Shown here in pieces: positions 44,382 through 51,623 of a stretch of DNA of 64,000 nucleotides. Numbering within the stretch: the stretch's first letter is position 1; every line of letters begins with the position of its first letter. Made by a program: the position numbers and the translations under genes. Source of the DNA: Cyanobacteria bacterium SBLK (GTDB taxonomy: Bacteria > Cyanobacteriota > Cyanobacteriia > Cyanobacteriales > Spirulinaceae); the NCBI GenBank assembly GCA_017746715.1, contig JAGHZQ010000029.1, positions 62,001 to 126,000 on the forward strand, written 5' to 3'. Under the pieces are notes generated by a model. That model worked only from the letters and a program-made list of their open reading frames with translations, did no database searches and had not been told where the DNA came from.

Positions 44382-44459
44382 AAAGGAAAGTTTTTCCGCA
44401 GGATGAAAAACCCAAGAGTAATTCCCTGACAAGTTTGTTATTTTGAATTTTCATAAAAG

Positions 44460-44533
44460 CGGGACAGGAGGGATTCGAACCCCCGACACCGTGGTCCGTA
44501 GCCACGTGCTCTAGTCCACTGAGCTACAGTCCC
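44460..44533 (-). tRNA. tRNA-Arg (ACG)
   Basis: Read on the minus strand, 74 bases fold as a cloverleaf: acceptor GGGACTG pairs with CTGTCCC (a T-T mismatch at the sixth pair), D arm GCTC/GAGC, anticodon stem CGTGG/CCACG with loop CTACGGA (anticodon ACG), T arm with TTCGAAT, discriminator G. No CCA is encoded. It lies between cobA-hemD and moaC. Confidence 0.93.
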
Positions 44534-44600
44534 CTAAAGCAAAACGCTGCATTTGTGCAACGATTTATGAGTATAACACGCTTTTTCTGAAAAAAACAAG

Positions 44601-45110
44601 ATGTCGGAAAAATTATCTCATCTCGACGAAAAAGGGCAGGTGCAAATGGTGGATGTCTCCGCCAAAACCGCCACCTACCGGGAAGCGATCGCCGCAGGAC
44701 GGGTGCGAATGTCCCCAGAGACCCTCGAGGCGATCGAAGGGGGAAACGCCCCCAAAGGCGACGTTATCGCCACGGCAAAACTGGCGGGAATCATGGCCGC
44801 CAAACAAACCGCCCAACTCATTCCCCTTTGCCATCCCCTCCCCTTGAGTCAAATCGCCGTGGAAATCCGCCCCGATCGCACCTTGCCAGGCTATCAAATT
44901 CAAGCGACCGTGAAAACCAAAGCCGAAACCGGAGTCGAAATGGAGGCACTCACCGCCGTTTCTGTTGCTGCCCTGACCCTGTACGATATGGCAAAAGGAC
45001 TCGAGAAAGCGATCGCGATCGAGGCCATCTACCTGCTGGGAAAAACTGGGGGAAAATCGAGGGATTACCACCGAGAACGGGGAACGAAGGCAGAGAATAT
45101 GTCAAGATAG
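44601..45110 (+). CDS. moaC: Cyclic pyranopterin monophosphate synthase accessory protein MoaC
   Basis: A 169-residue MoaC, which converts the MoaA product to cyclic pyranopterin monophosphate in molybdenum cofactor synthesis. It shows [64 protein letters not shown] and a basic tail, all standard. Other moa genes are not in the window. Starts 68 bases past the tRNA, which is on the opposite strand. Confidence 0.97.
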   Translation: MSEKLSHLDEKGQVQMVDVSAKTATYREAIAAGRVRMSPETLEAIEGGNAPKGDVIATAKLAGIMAAKQTAQLIPLCHPLPLSQIAVEIRPDRTLPGYQIQATVKTKAETGVEMEALTAVSVAALTLYDMAKGLEKAIAIEAIYLLGKTGGKSRDYHRERGTKAENMSR

Positions 45111-45171
45111 AAAAATCGCAGAAAGAGTATTCTTTTCTCGCTATCTCAAACCCGCTCTGAAGGAGAAAACC

Positions 45172-45423
45172 ATGCCCCCTCGCTGGCCGCGCAAACCCGA
45201 TCGCAACGACCCTGACTATCGCCGCTTGGACGATCGCATGAATTTTGCCGTTCACGTTGCCCTTTGCATTACGATTAATTCCGGGTTGTGGTTTGTATCG
45301 GGCCTTAAAAACGCCGATTGGCCTTGGGCGACGTGGTTAACTTTGAGTTGGACGGCAATCCTTTTGTTACATTTAATTTATATTCTGGCGATCGCGGATT
45401 ATTCTCTCAAATCCGATAGCTAG
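45172..45423 (+). CDS. Small 2TM-domain membrane protein
   Basis: An 83-residue protein with AAGGAG seven bases before the ATG. A basic N terminus (PPRWPRKPDRNDPDYRRLDDR) leads to two membrane helices at about 24-44 and 52-74. It resembles the 2TM domain found in many bacteria (often with histidine kinases); here it is a stand-alone protein. It follows moaC in the same direction. Confidence 0.8.
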   Translation: MPPRWPRKPDRNDPDYRRLDDRMNFAVHVALCITINSGLWFVSGLKNADWPWATWLTLSWTAILLLHLIYILAIADYSLKSDS

Positions 45424-45446
45424 TTTCGATCGGGGTTAATCTCAAT

Positions 45447-45755
45447 ATGGCAAATTCTCGAACTACAGAAGCAATTGAAAAACTAGCGGCGGAAATCGGC
45501 CAAAATGTCTATATGGATATTGCCAAATGGCATTTATATCTCGCCGATGCCAAGCTGCATCTCGCTGTCGCCCAAGGCGTATATCCCCTGCTGGAAGAGA
45601 ATCGACTCGATGAAGATAGCGTCATCAAAATTTTACAGGGCATTCCGGTGAAAATTGGTGGCGGCAAGCGCGAAATCCCTCTGCTCGATTTACTGCCTCT
45701 CTCCTGTCAAGTGGATTTAATGGACTTACTCGAGGAGTATCAGCGCAATCTTTAA
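45447..45755 (+). CDS. DUF3181-type conserved cyanobacterial protein
   Basis: A 102-residue soluble helical protein. The core MDIAKWHLYLADAKLHLAVA and the LLDLLPLSCQVDLMDLLEEYQR end match my memory of the cyanobacteria-specific DUF3181 family. Function is unknown. It begins 24 bases after the 2TM gene, probably one transcript. Confidence 0.8.
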   Translation: MANSRTTEAIEKLAAEIGQNVYMDIAKWHLYLADAKLHLAVAQGVYPLLEENRLDEDSVIKILQGIPVKIGGGKREIPLLDLLPLSCQVDLMDLLEEYQRNL

Positions 45756-45811
45756 CGCATACATGCACTCAACCACAGAGCCGCGCCCGCATCGTGTTAT
45801 CAGGGAGAAGT

Positions 45812-46801
45812 ATGAGCCGCACTCTATCTAGATTATCGCCCGCCGAACTGCTACAGCGACCGCAAGAAGAAGTTTTAAAAGAAATCGAACGCCTCCGTAA
45901 AGTGGAAGTCGCCTTTGATGCTCAAGATGACATGCTGCGATCGCTGGTGGTCATCGGACAAACGGCAACGGGACGCTTGATGCTGCGATCGATGTTACAA
46001 ACCACGATTAAGGTTTCCGTCAAGCTCACTGATGCTCACGAAAGTAGTTTATTTTTGCTCAATTCTAAAGGTGCGGTCACGGAAAGCATTCTCGCTCGCG
46101 GGGCGACGATTAAGGAACAAAAAGAACATCTCATCGGGAAGGTTCTCGATAGCGGTTTGGCGGGTTGGGTCGTAGAACGCCGTCGGGTGGGTTTAATTAC
46201 GGATACGCGCAAGGACGAGCGCTGGCTGACGCTACCGGGGCAACCCTACACTGTAGGTTCTGCCCTCTGCGTTCCCATTTTGCGAGGGAAAGTTCTTCTC
46301 GGTATCCTCACCCTCACCCATCCCAATCCCCATCACTTCACTGAGGACTCATCAGAATTGATGCAAATGTGCGCCCGTCAAATGGCGCTAGCGTTAGATA
46401 ATGCTCGTCTTTATGTGAAAGAACACGGACAAAAGGAACAAGAAGCCGCTAAAGCAACAGAAGAAAGTCACGAAAGCGATCGCGATCTGTCTCATTTGGG
46501 CATTTATATCGTAGCGGACAATGGCAAGTTTCTCTATGCCAATCAGAGAGTAGCGGAAATTTTTGGTTATGAGTTTGGGGAGTTGGTGGCATTAAAATCA
46601 ATGTTGAAGTTAGTCGCAACGACTCACTATCATCAAGTTGCGGAGTTACTTTCTCAATGTTTTCAAGGCTATAATCCGATTCTTTCGTGTCAGTTTAAAG
46701 GACAGCGAAAAGATCGCCGCCAAGTCGATATTGAAATTTATGGGACGCGCACGAAATTTTATGGGAAATACGTGCTTATCGGGACATTGCGATTGGCTTG
46801 A
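45812..46801 (+). CDS. GAF-PAS signalling protein without output domain
   Basis: A 329-residue protein starting at ATG 45812 (GGGAGAAG just ahead). A helical N terminus (about 10-40) precedes a GAF domain (about 45-205, with GSALCVPILRGKVLLGILTLTHP), a coiled linker, then a PAS domain (about 225-325, YIVADNGKFLYANQRVAEIFGYE). No kinase, cyclase or DNA-binding domain follows, so it must act through a partner. Similar GAF-PAS proteins occur in cyanobacteria; the ligand is unknown. Confidence 0.85.
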   Translation: MSRTLSRLSPAELLQRPQEEVLKEIERLRKVEVAFDAQDDMLRSLVVIGQTATGRLMLRSMLQTTIKVSVKLTDAHESSLFLLNSKGAVTESILARGATIKEQKEHLIGKVLDSGLAGWVVERRRVGLITDTRKDERWLTLPGQPYTVGSALCVPILRGKVLLGILTLTHPNPHHFTEDSSELMQMCARQMALALDNARLYVKEHGQKEQEAAKATEESHESDRDLSHLGIYIVADNGKFLYANQRVAEIFGYEFGELVALKSMLKLVATTHYHQVAELLSQCFQGYNPILSCQFKGQRKDRRQVDIEIYGTRTKFYGKYVLIGTLRLA

Positions 46802-46872
46802 GGGTAAATTGGCGATCGCATTGTTTTATCTAGTATATATTAGAAGTATAGTTTGAGAGAAAGTTTATAACG

Positions 46873-47319
46873 ATGATAGTTAAAGAACGCAATCGCATTT
46901 TCGATACGGTGAAGCAATTCACGATATCTTTCTCAGAATACGAACGCGATATTTTGGGAATTTATCGATTTATTACCGATAGTATTGAGAAAGAAAGAGA
47001 ACGAATTGAGAATTTGCAGGAGATCGATACAATTATTGTGGAAAGTTTAGAGGAAGATTGCGATCGCTTGTCCGATAATATTATTGTCTTGAACCAAGAG
47101 CGTAAAATCGTTCGCGTTTTTGTTTGCGGCGATTTTACGGAAGATAGCGAGATTACTTTGACATTATCGGAAATTCTTGCAGATTTTTATGTTGAGTATC
47201 TTCTCTTACCAATTTTAAATAATGTCAGTTACCAGTATTTTGAAACAAGACAAGACTATTTTATTGAACAAATGAGAAATGGCGTGAGGGTATATGAAGC
47301 AAAAGGACGCATATCTTGA
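46873..47319 (+). CDS. Unknown protein, upstream partner of a HEPN-like gene
   Basis: A 148-residue soluble protein. The N-terminal half is charged and helical (ERDILGIYRFITDSIEKERER). The second half has alternating strand and helix (KIVRVFVCGDF, EILADFYVEYLLLPI) and ends FIEQMRNGVRVYEAKG, which recalls the end of minimal nucleotidyltransferases (F...G..LYE). But the catalytic GS-x10-D-x-D of MNT enzymes is absent. It overlaps the next gene by 26 bases. The relation to MNT is inference. Confidence 0.65.
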   Translation: MIVKERNRIFDTVKQFTISFSEYERDILGIYRFITDSIEKERERIENLQEIDTIIVESLEEDCDRLSDNIIVLNQERKIVRVFVCGDFTEDSEITLTLSEILADFYVEYLLLPILNNVSYQYFETRQDYFIEQMRNGVRVYEAKGRIS

Positions 47320-47716
47320 TATTGTACGCCGATGTATTGCAAGTGCAAAGCAGCATCAATCAGGAAAAATTTGTTTTCCGGAAATCATTGGCTTTTTAGC
47401 TTATCATACTCTAGAATCTCTTGCTTGTGCTGTTATCGTTCATTTTAAAAGCACAATTCCTAACAATCATGAGACTAAATTACAGATGTTTATGCGATTT
47501 TGTAAAAGAAATCTGCAAGATTCGGTCAATGTTAAATTTATTGCCTCGGTTATCATTCGTATGGAAAAGAACGGTTACAGAAGCAAGTTTCTCTATCCTG
47601 AATTTCAAGGTAGCGATCGCTATAAAGCCCCCCAAGAACAGATTACTTTAACTGAAGCGGGTTTATTGATTCGAGATGTGGAAAGAATTATCGATCGCGT
47701 CTTGGGAGCAATTTAG
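47294..47716 (+). CDS. HEPN-like helical protein
   Basis: A 140-residue helical protein: KDAYLDIVRRCIASAK, then IIGFLAYHTLESLACAVIVH and a C-terminal ITLTEAGLLIRDVERIIDRVL. The AYH-x-LE-x(4)-A region followed by an H-rich turn and a YPEF motif resembles HEPN domains, which act as RNases or as partners in toxin-antitoxin modules. The R-x(4-6)-H catalytic motif is not clear to me. It overlaps the preceding gene by 26 bases, as is common in such pairs. Confidence 0.6.
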   Translation: MKQKDAYLDIVRRCIASAKQHQSGKICFPEIIGFLAYHTLESLACAVIVHFKSTIPNNHETKLQMFMRFCKRNLQDSVNVKFIASVIIRMEKNGYRSKFLYPEFQGSDRYKAPQEQITLTEAGLLIRDVERIIDRVLGAI

Positions 47717-47863
47717 AAAGCGATCGCTATAAATCAAATGAGATTTTATTGAGGTAAATATATTCTCGGTAGTTATTTAAAATCTTTACAAAACTTTATT
47801 TTTTAATGAATCGCTCTAAACAACGATTCGATATTATGGGAAATTGTATGGGTCTATTCGGAA

Positions 47864-48601
47864 ATGGAGAATCAACCGGATCTAGAAGCCTTTCTTAAGG
47901 TTATTAATCAACCCTTATGGGAGTGGACGATCGCGATCGATCGCGAGATAATCGTCACTTGTCCCAATCGCAGAACTGCACGAGTTTTTATTAGGAGATG
48001 GCTAACGTGTATAAAAGCCTTTACGATTAACTTTAATTGCGATCGGACAGTGGTTCGTTATCCCAATTGTCAAAAGCCTTTTGTGCTTCCCATAACGTTT
48101 GAGGACCGTTTGCGTGAGGACAAGTTTCAAGAGATATTATTTAATATACAAGCAATGTCAAAGCAACAAAGTAACCTACAATTAACACCTTTTCAAACCA
48201 ATATTCCGGGAGTTGGAGAGGTCACGTTTCCCGAGTTTTTTCAGTTCTTAGCAGAAGAAACTCGCAAGGGGCGATTTTGGGTTATTGCTGAATTGGGAAC
48301 AGAACGTATTTTATTTTTAACAGATAATGCAGAACCCGGACGATTAACTGTTCCCGTACATCAACATATAGGACTCAATCGTTATGATGCTTGGCGAGAT
48401 AGTTTTGATGACTACGAACGCTTGCAACATCTTTTAACAATAGACAAGATCGCACCATCATTTGAATACAATCGCTATCGATTAGATAATTCCTTTGTTC
48501 ATTTTCAAAAAACACATTACCTCATTGAGGGATTGTGGGGAACTCAATGTCGTGCTTCTGTTGCAGAAGGTTGGGAATTAATTCGACCTACAAATGATTA
48601 A
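47864..48601 (+). CDS. Unrecognised soluble protein
   Basis: A 245-residue protein with no signal or membrane helix. It mixes basic and aromatic residues; recognisable phrases include EFFQFLAEETRKGRFWVIAELGTERILFLTD and GLNRYDAWRDSFDDYERLQHL. I recognise no family. It lies just after the HEPN-like pair and just before the repeat-bracketed NACHT gene on the opposite strand, and the sequence after the stop carries an inverted repeat (48623-48647). Confidence 0.65.
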   Translation: MENQPDLEAFLKVINQPLWEWTIAIDREIIVTCPNRRTARVFIRRWLTCIKAFTINFNCDRTVVRYPNCQKPFVLPITFEDRLREDKFQEILFNIQAMSKQQSNLQLTPFQTNIPGVGEVTFPEFFQFLAEETRKGRFWVIAELGTERILFLTDNAEPGRLTVPVHQHIGLNRYDAWRDSFDDYERLQHLLTIDKIAPSFEYNRYRLDNSFVHFQKTHYLIEGLWGTQCRASVAEGWELIRPTND

Positions 48602-48622
48602 ATTATAATGAGTAGAGGTAGG

Positions 48623-48647
48623 TTGGGTTAGCAACAGCGTAACCCAA
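48623..48647. repeat. Inverted repeat after the orphan gene
   Basis: TTGGGTTA and TAACCCAA separated by 9 bases. This kind of hairpin is common in cyanobacterial intergenic DNA. It may stabilise or end the upstream transcript, though no T run follows. Confidence 0.75.
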
Positions 48648-48678
48648 TCACCCATCAATTCAAAAAACAATCGAGATC

Positions 48679-48760
48679 GGGTAAAATCTCTATATCACAA
48701 TCCATTTTAATGGATTTTTCATATGAGGCAGGGATTTTGAATCCCTGACGGATCGACAAT
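48679..48760. repeat. Flanking direct repeat A of the NACHT cassette
   Basis: Contains CAATCCATTTTAATGGATTT (48698, a perfect AATCCATT/AATGGATT hairpin followed by T) then ATATGAG, and a second block GATTTTGAATCCCTGACGG. Both blocks recur in order in repeat B at 51378-51509. The start of the first block is exactly 2700 bases from that in B. The remaining gap up to 48891 shows no gene. Confidence 0.85.
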
Positions 48761-48891
48761 GAGAAAGGCAATCTCAATATTAATAAATCTGATGGAAAAT
48801 TTATAGGCTTTGTTATAAGCAATACTCTTTTTACTCATCTAATTCTACTAATAACTGTATTTCACTGGTGACTGATGACTGATATTACAGG

Positions 48892-51159
48892 TTACAAGTC
48901 CCTGCGCGAGAAAAGAGATGTCAGTAAGACTCCTCCAACTCCTCCAACCCACCCTCCCCACCAAGGAAGGTGTCCTCGAGGGAATTCTGCTCCTGAAAAC
49001 TGGAGATTTGTACGACCTATCCATTCTCCGTTCTTATACCATTGCACTTGCTTACCAAATTTTTTGTATACTTCATAATCATACTCTCCCAGTTGACCTC
49101 CAACACTCAACCAGATATTTTTTTGGACAGAGAATCCAAAATAATTGTTGCTATGATCGAGCCAAAGTTGATTTATAATGCGTAAATCTTCGCAAGGAAA
49201 ACTCTTAATATCCTCTTCATCTAACCATCCTCTTTCTCCTTTGCCTGCTATCTGAAGCATCACATGATCTGTTTCCAGATCGCTTTTTTCCCATTCTCCA
49301 TTTTTCAAATATTCTTCTAGGGGCTGATAGAGAGAATTTTTAACATTGATTTTGAGACTTTCTAACTCTGCGGCTAATTGCGGATCGATCTTGCGTGGTG
49401 TTTCTTGCAAACACTTATAAGCTAGAGCAATCGCATCTTGCGTCCCAATATTCAAAAGTTTTTGTAAGAAAGAATTAGCATTGAATTGAGCCGCATAGAG
49501 CAAGATAGTCTCGTGCCACCAAGATTCACGCCAATTTTGTGAAAGTAACGCTTCTTGCTTTGTTTCTTGAATTTCCATCGCTGCCAAACAAGCCTGGAAA
49601 CTCAGATGGGCAAAATCATAACGCACATCGCGTTTTACTAACAATTCGCTAACCTGCTCGATCTGCTGTAAAAACTTCGATGGTGCAAGAGCACTATCAA
49701 AAGGTTCGAGATAAATTTTTAACTGTTCTAACAGCAATTTCTTCTCAATCTGAGGTTTATTTTTCCGAACCATATACAATGCCAACTTTTGTAAAATCTG
49801 CTGGCATTCTCGTGCTGATAAAGGCATGGGAATTTGCTTCACGAGAGGGCGATCGCCTAGTTGCAAGCGAAAGATCGCCCGATACAATTCCACGCGGCGA
49901 TCGGGGAGTTGAATGGGGCGAGAAAAATCGCTCGGATCGCTGGGGGCATAACTGTGCAATTGCACGATTAAATTGAGTAAAAGGGGATTTCTCGCCAGAT
50001 CTTCGAGTTCCGATCGCGCTGCCAATTGTTGCAAAAGATTATTTGCCTTTGCGGCTGCTGCATAAGTCACCGTGGGATGATTCGGATCGGCACTAATATG
50101 ACGCTCCTTGCAAAGATACCAGCAATTGATAAAGCGTTCCCGTTGATAGGCATTAAACGGTTTTAAAAACAAAGAATTCGGCTTATTTTCTGCTCGATAA
50201 CTGCGATAGCCTGCCGGACGAGATGTGATAATAAAGAACGAGCGAGGATAGCGCAACATCGTCCGAGAAATCCACTGACTGACAGCATTGCGGCAATCTT
50301 CTTTAACCTCATCAAACCCGTCAAACATCACCAACATATCGCCCTGTTTGAGATGCTGTTTCGCCCAATTTGGAGGCAATCTTAACCACTCTCCTTCCGG
50401 TAAAATGGGAATGTGATACCGTTCGATTAGTGCGGGTAAATCCAACTCGTTTCCCGTGGCAATTTCCTCTTGCCACTTTCGCAAATAAAGCAAAACCGGG
50501 AGCAATTTCGGCACAGTGCGGCGTTGCAACTTGTAAGCGTATAAATAAGTGATGTGACGCAAAAGGGTTGTTTTCCCATAACCGCCCCATGCCTGAATCG
50601 CCAAACAGCGATAGCTTGTATTGTTTTTTGCTCGCTCGAGAACGTCCCAAATTTGCAACCCTTCCTTACGAGCAAGCCGTTCTATAATCTTCTTATCCCA
50701 CTTAAATCCCGGCGGCATGGGTAAGCCCCCGCGAAAAAAGTCCCCGCTCAACTCCAACGGCACAAAAATATCCTTCAGCAACGGCTTAAACGTACTGGTT
50801 ACGCCTTCCGCCGTATCCCGCAAACAAGCATTACCCTGACAGCGTAAATATTGATCGTCCGTCCCTGCCAATTGCCATGCGATCGCCCGATCCAACCGCT
50901 CCTTAAACGCCACCAACGCATTCACGTCCTCCCGTCCGCGATCGCTCGAAATCTCCGACAATCGCCCCAAAAAACTCTTAGTATAATTCGCCCAAACCAC
51001 GCTTACAGCCATCACGGGAAACATCAGCAAAGCCATTACCCAATCTTGCTCGATCGCAAAAGAAAGGAAAGCGGCTCCACTTCCCCCCATCGGCATCCAC
51101 TGAATTAAATTTTGTGCAACACCGTGAATGAATTGGCGTGCTCTATTATCATCGGACAT
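48892..51159 (-). CDS. Membrane-anchored NACHT NTPase with C-terminal GUN4-like domain
   Basis: A 755-residue STAND protein. Residues about 25-58 hold one or two hydrophobic helices (ALLMFPVMAVSVVWANY). The NACHT domain has Walker A GGYGKTTLL at 192-200, Walker B LVMFDGFDEV at 276-285 and FFIITSRPAGYR. Helical repeats follow. The C terminus (about 610-728) matches GUN4: MLQIAGKGERGWL, FPCEDLRIINQLWLDHS, FGFSVQKNIWL and closing GHLP. In the chelatase-partner GUN4 this domain binds porphyrins. After GHLP a 25-residue Gly/Trp/Val tail is extra. NACHT proteins often act in defence or stress signalling; tetrapyrrole sensing is inferred. The gene is bracketed by direct repeats. Confidence 0.85.
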   Translation of the reverse strand: MSDDNRARQFIHGVAQNLIQWMPMGGSGAAFLSFAIEQDWVMALLMFPVMAVSVVWANYTKSFLGRLSEISSDRGREDVNALVAFKERLDRAIAWQLAGTDDQYLRCQGNACLRDTAEGVTSTFKPLLKDIFVPLELSGDFFRGGLPMPPGFKWDKKIIERLARKEGLQIWDVLERAKNNTSYRCLAIQAWGGYGKTTLLRHITYLYAYKLQRRTVPKLLPVLLYLRKWQEEIATGNELDLPALIERYHIPILPEGEWLRLPPNWAKQHLKQGDMLVMFDGFDEVKEDCRNAVSQWISRTMLRYPRSFFIITSRPAGYRSYRAENKPNSLFLKPFNAYQRERFINCWYLCKERHISADPNHPTVTYAAAAKANNLLQQLAARSELEDLARNPLLLNLIVQLHSYAPSDPSDFSRPIQLPDRRVELYRAIFRLQLGDRPLVKQIPMPLSARECQQILQKLALYMVRKNKPQIEKKLLLEQLKIYLEPFDSALAPSKFLQQIEQVSELLVKRDVRYDFAHLSFQACLAAMEIQETKQEALLSQNWRESWWHETILLYAAQFNANSFLQKLLNIGTQDAIALAYKCLQETPRKIDPQLAAELESLKINVKNSLYQPLEEYLKNGEWEKSDLETDHVMLQIAGKGERGWLDEEDIKSFPCEDLRIINQLWLDHSNNYFGFSVQKNIWLSVGGQLGEYDYEVYKKFGKQVQWYKNGEWIGRTNLQFSGAEFPRGHLPWWGGWVGGVGGVLLTSLFSRRDL

Positions 51160-51265
51160 AAAATCAACCCTAATATTTGCAAAATTGAAACTTGGCTTGT
51201 TTTAACGCTAATGGAAATCTAAAAATTATTTTGGTAATGAGATTGTCTCTCTCGCTTGCGATCCG

Positions 51266-51285
51266 CACTTCGGCATTGCTCAGCG
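51266..51285 (+). repeat. Dispersed 20-bp element, copy 3
   Basis: CACTTCGGCATTGCTCAGCG, a near copy of the elements at 18680 and 51328. Confidence 0.75.
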
Positions 51286-51327
51286 AACACCGGGGAATCA
51301 AATTCCCCGTCTCATACAAGAAGTCCT

Positions 51328-51347
51328 CACTTCGGCATTGCTCAGTG
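51328..51347 (+). repeat. Dispersed 20-bp element, copy 4
   Basis: CACTTCGGCATTGCTCAGTG, 62 bases after copy 3 in the same orientation. Confidence 0.75.
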
Positions 51348-51377
51348 ACCACTCAAGAGGACTATATTTATTAATTT

Positions 51378-51509
51378 GGGTTAAAATTTCGCGCTTGCAA
51401 TCCATTTTAATGGATTTTTTATATGAGACAGCGCTTGGAGGATGCTGAGGTTTCCTCAGCTTATCCAACCAAGTAAGAAGAGATTTTCAATCCCTGGCGG
51501 ATCGACAAC
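51378..51509. repeat. Flanking direct repeat B of the NACHT cassette
   Basis: First block at 51398 (the same palindrome AATCCATT/AATGGATT, T run and ATATGAG as repeat A), second block GATTTTCAATCCCTGGCGG at 51482. Between the blocks about 50 extra bases are present compared with A, including the hairpin at 51444-51460. Confidence 0.85.
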
Positions 51510-51623
51510 AAGCAGAATAATCTCATTGACAACCCCCAACCCCCAATCCCTAAAACCCAATCCCCCATGACCCATTACCCAGTAAGATAAAAAAATATTG
51601 TCATCAGAGAAACGAGGGGCGGG

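Larger units (their letters stand above)
51160..51623. other. Repeat-rich intergenic region upstream of the NACHT gene
   Basis: No gene in 460 bases. It holds two copies of the dispersed 20-bp element (51266, 51328), a hairpin CGGGGAAT-CAA-ATTCCCCG (51291-51309), the direct repeat B (51378-51509) with an inserted hairpin GCTGAGG-TTT-CCTCAGC (51444-51460), and a C/A-rich run (51535-51580). Confidence 0.8.

Noticed and set aside
48703..48720. The AATCCATT/AATGGATT hairpin with T run as an intrinsic terminator
   Set aside because: The stem is AT-rich and weak, and the second copy at 51398 has no upstream gene on the plus strand; it is better treated as part of the dispersed repeat.
48698..48760. 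Possible CRISPR repeat (GAATCCCTGACGG resembles some cyanobacterial repeats)
   Set aside because: Only two copies exist 2.7 kb apart with a gene between and no regular spacers.
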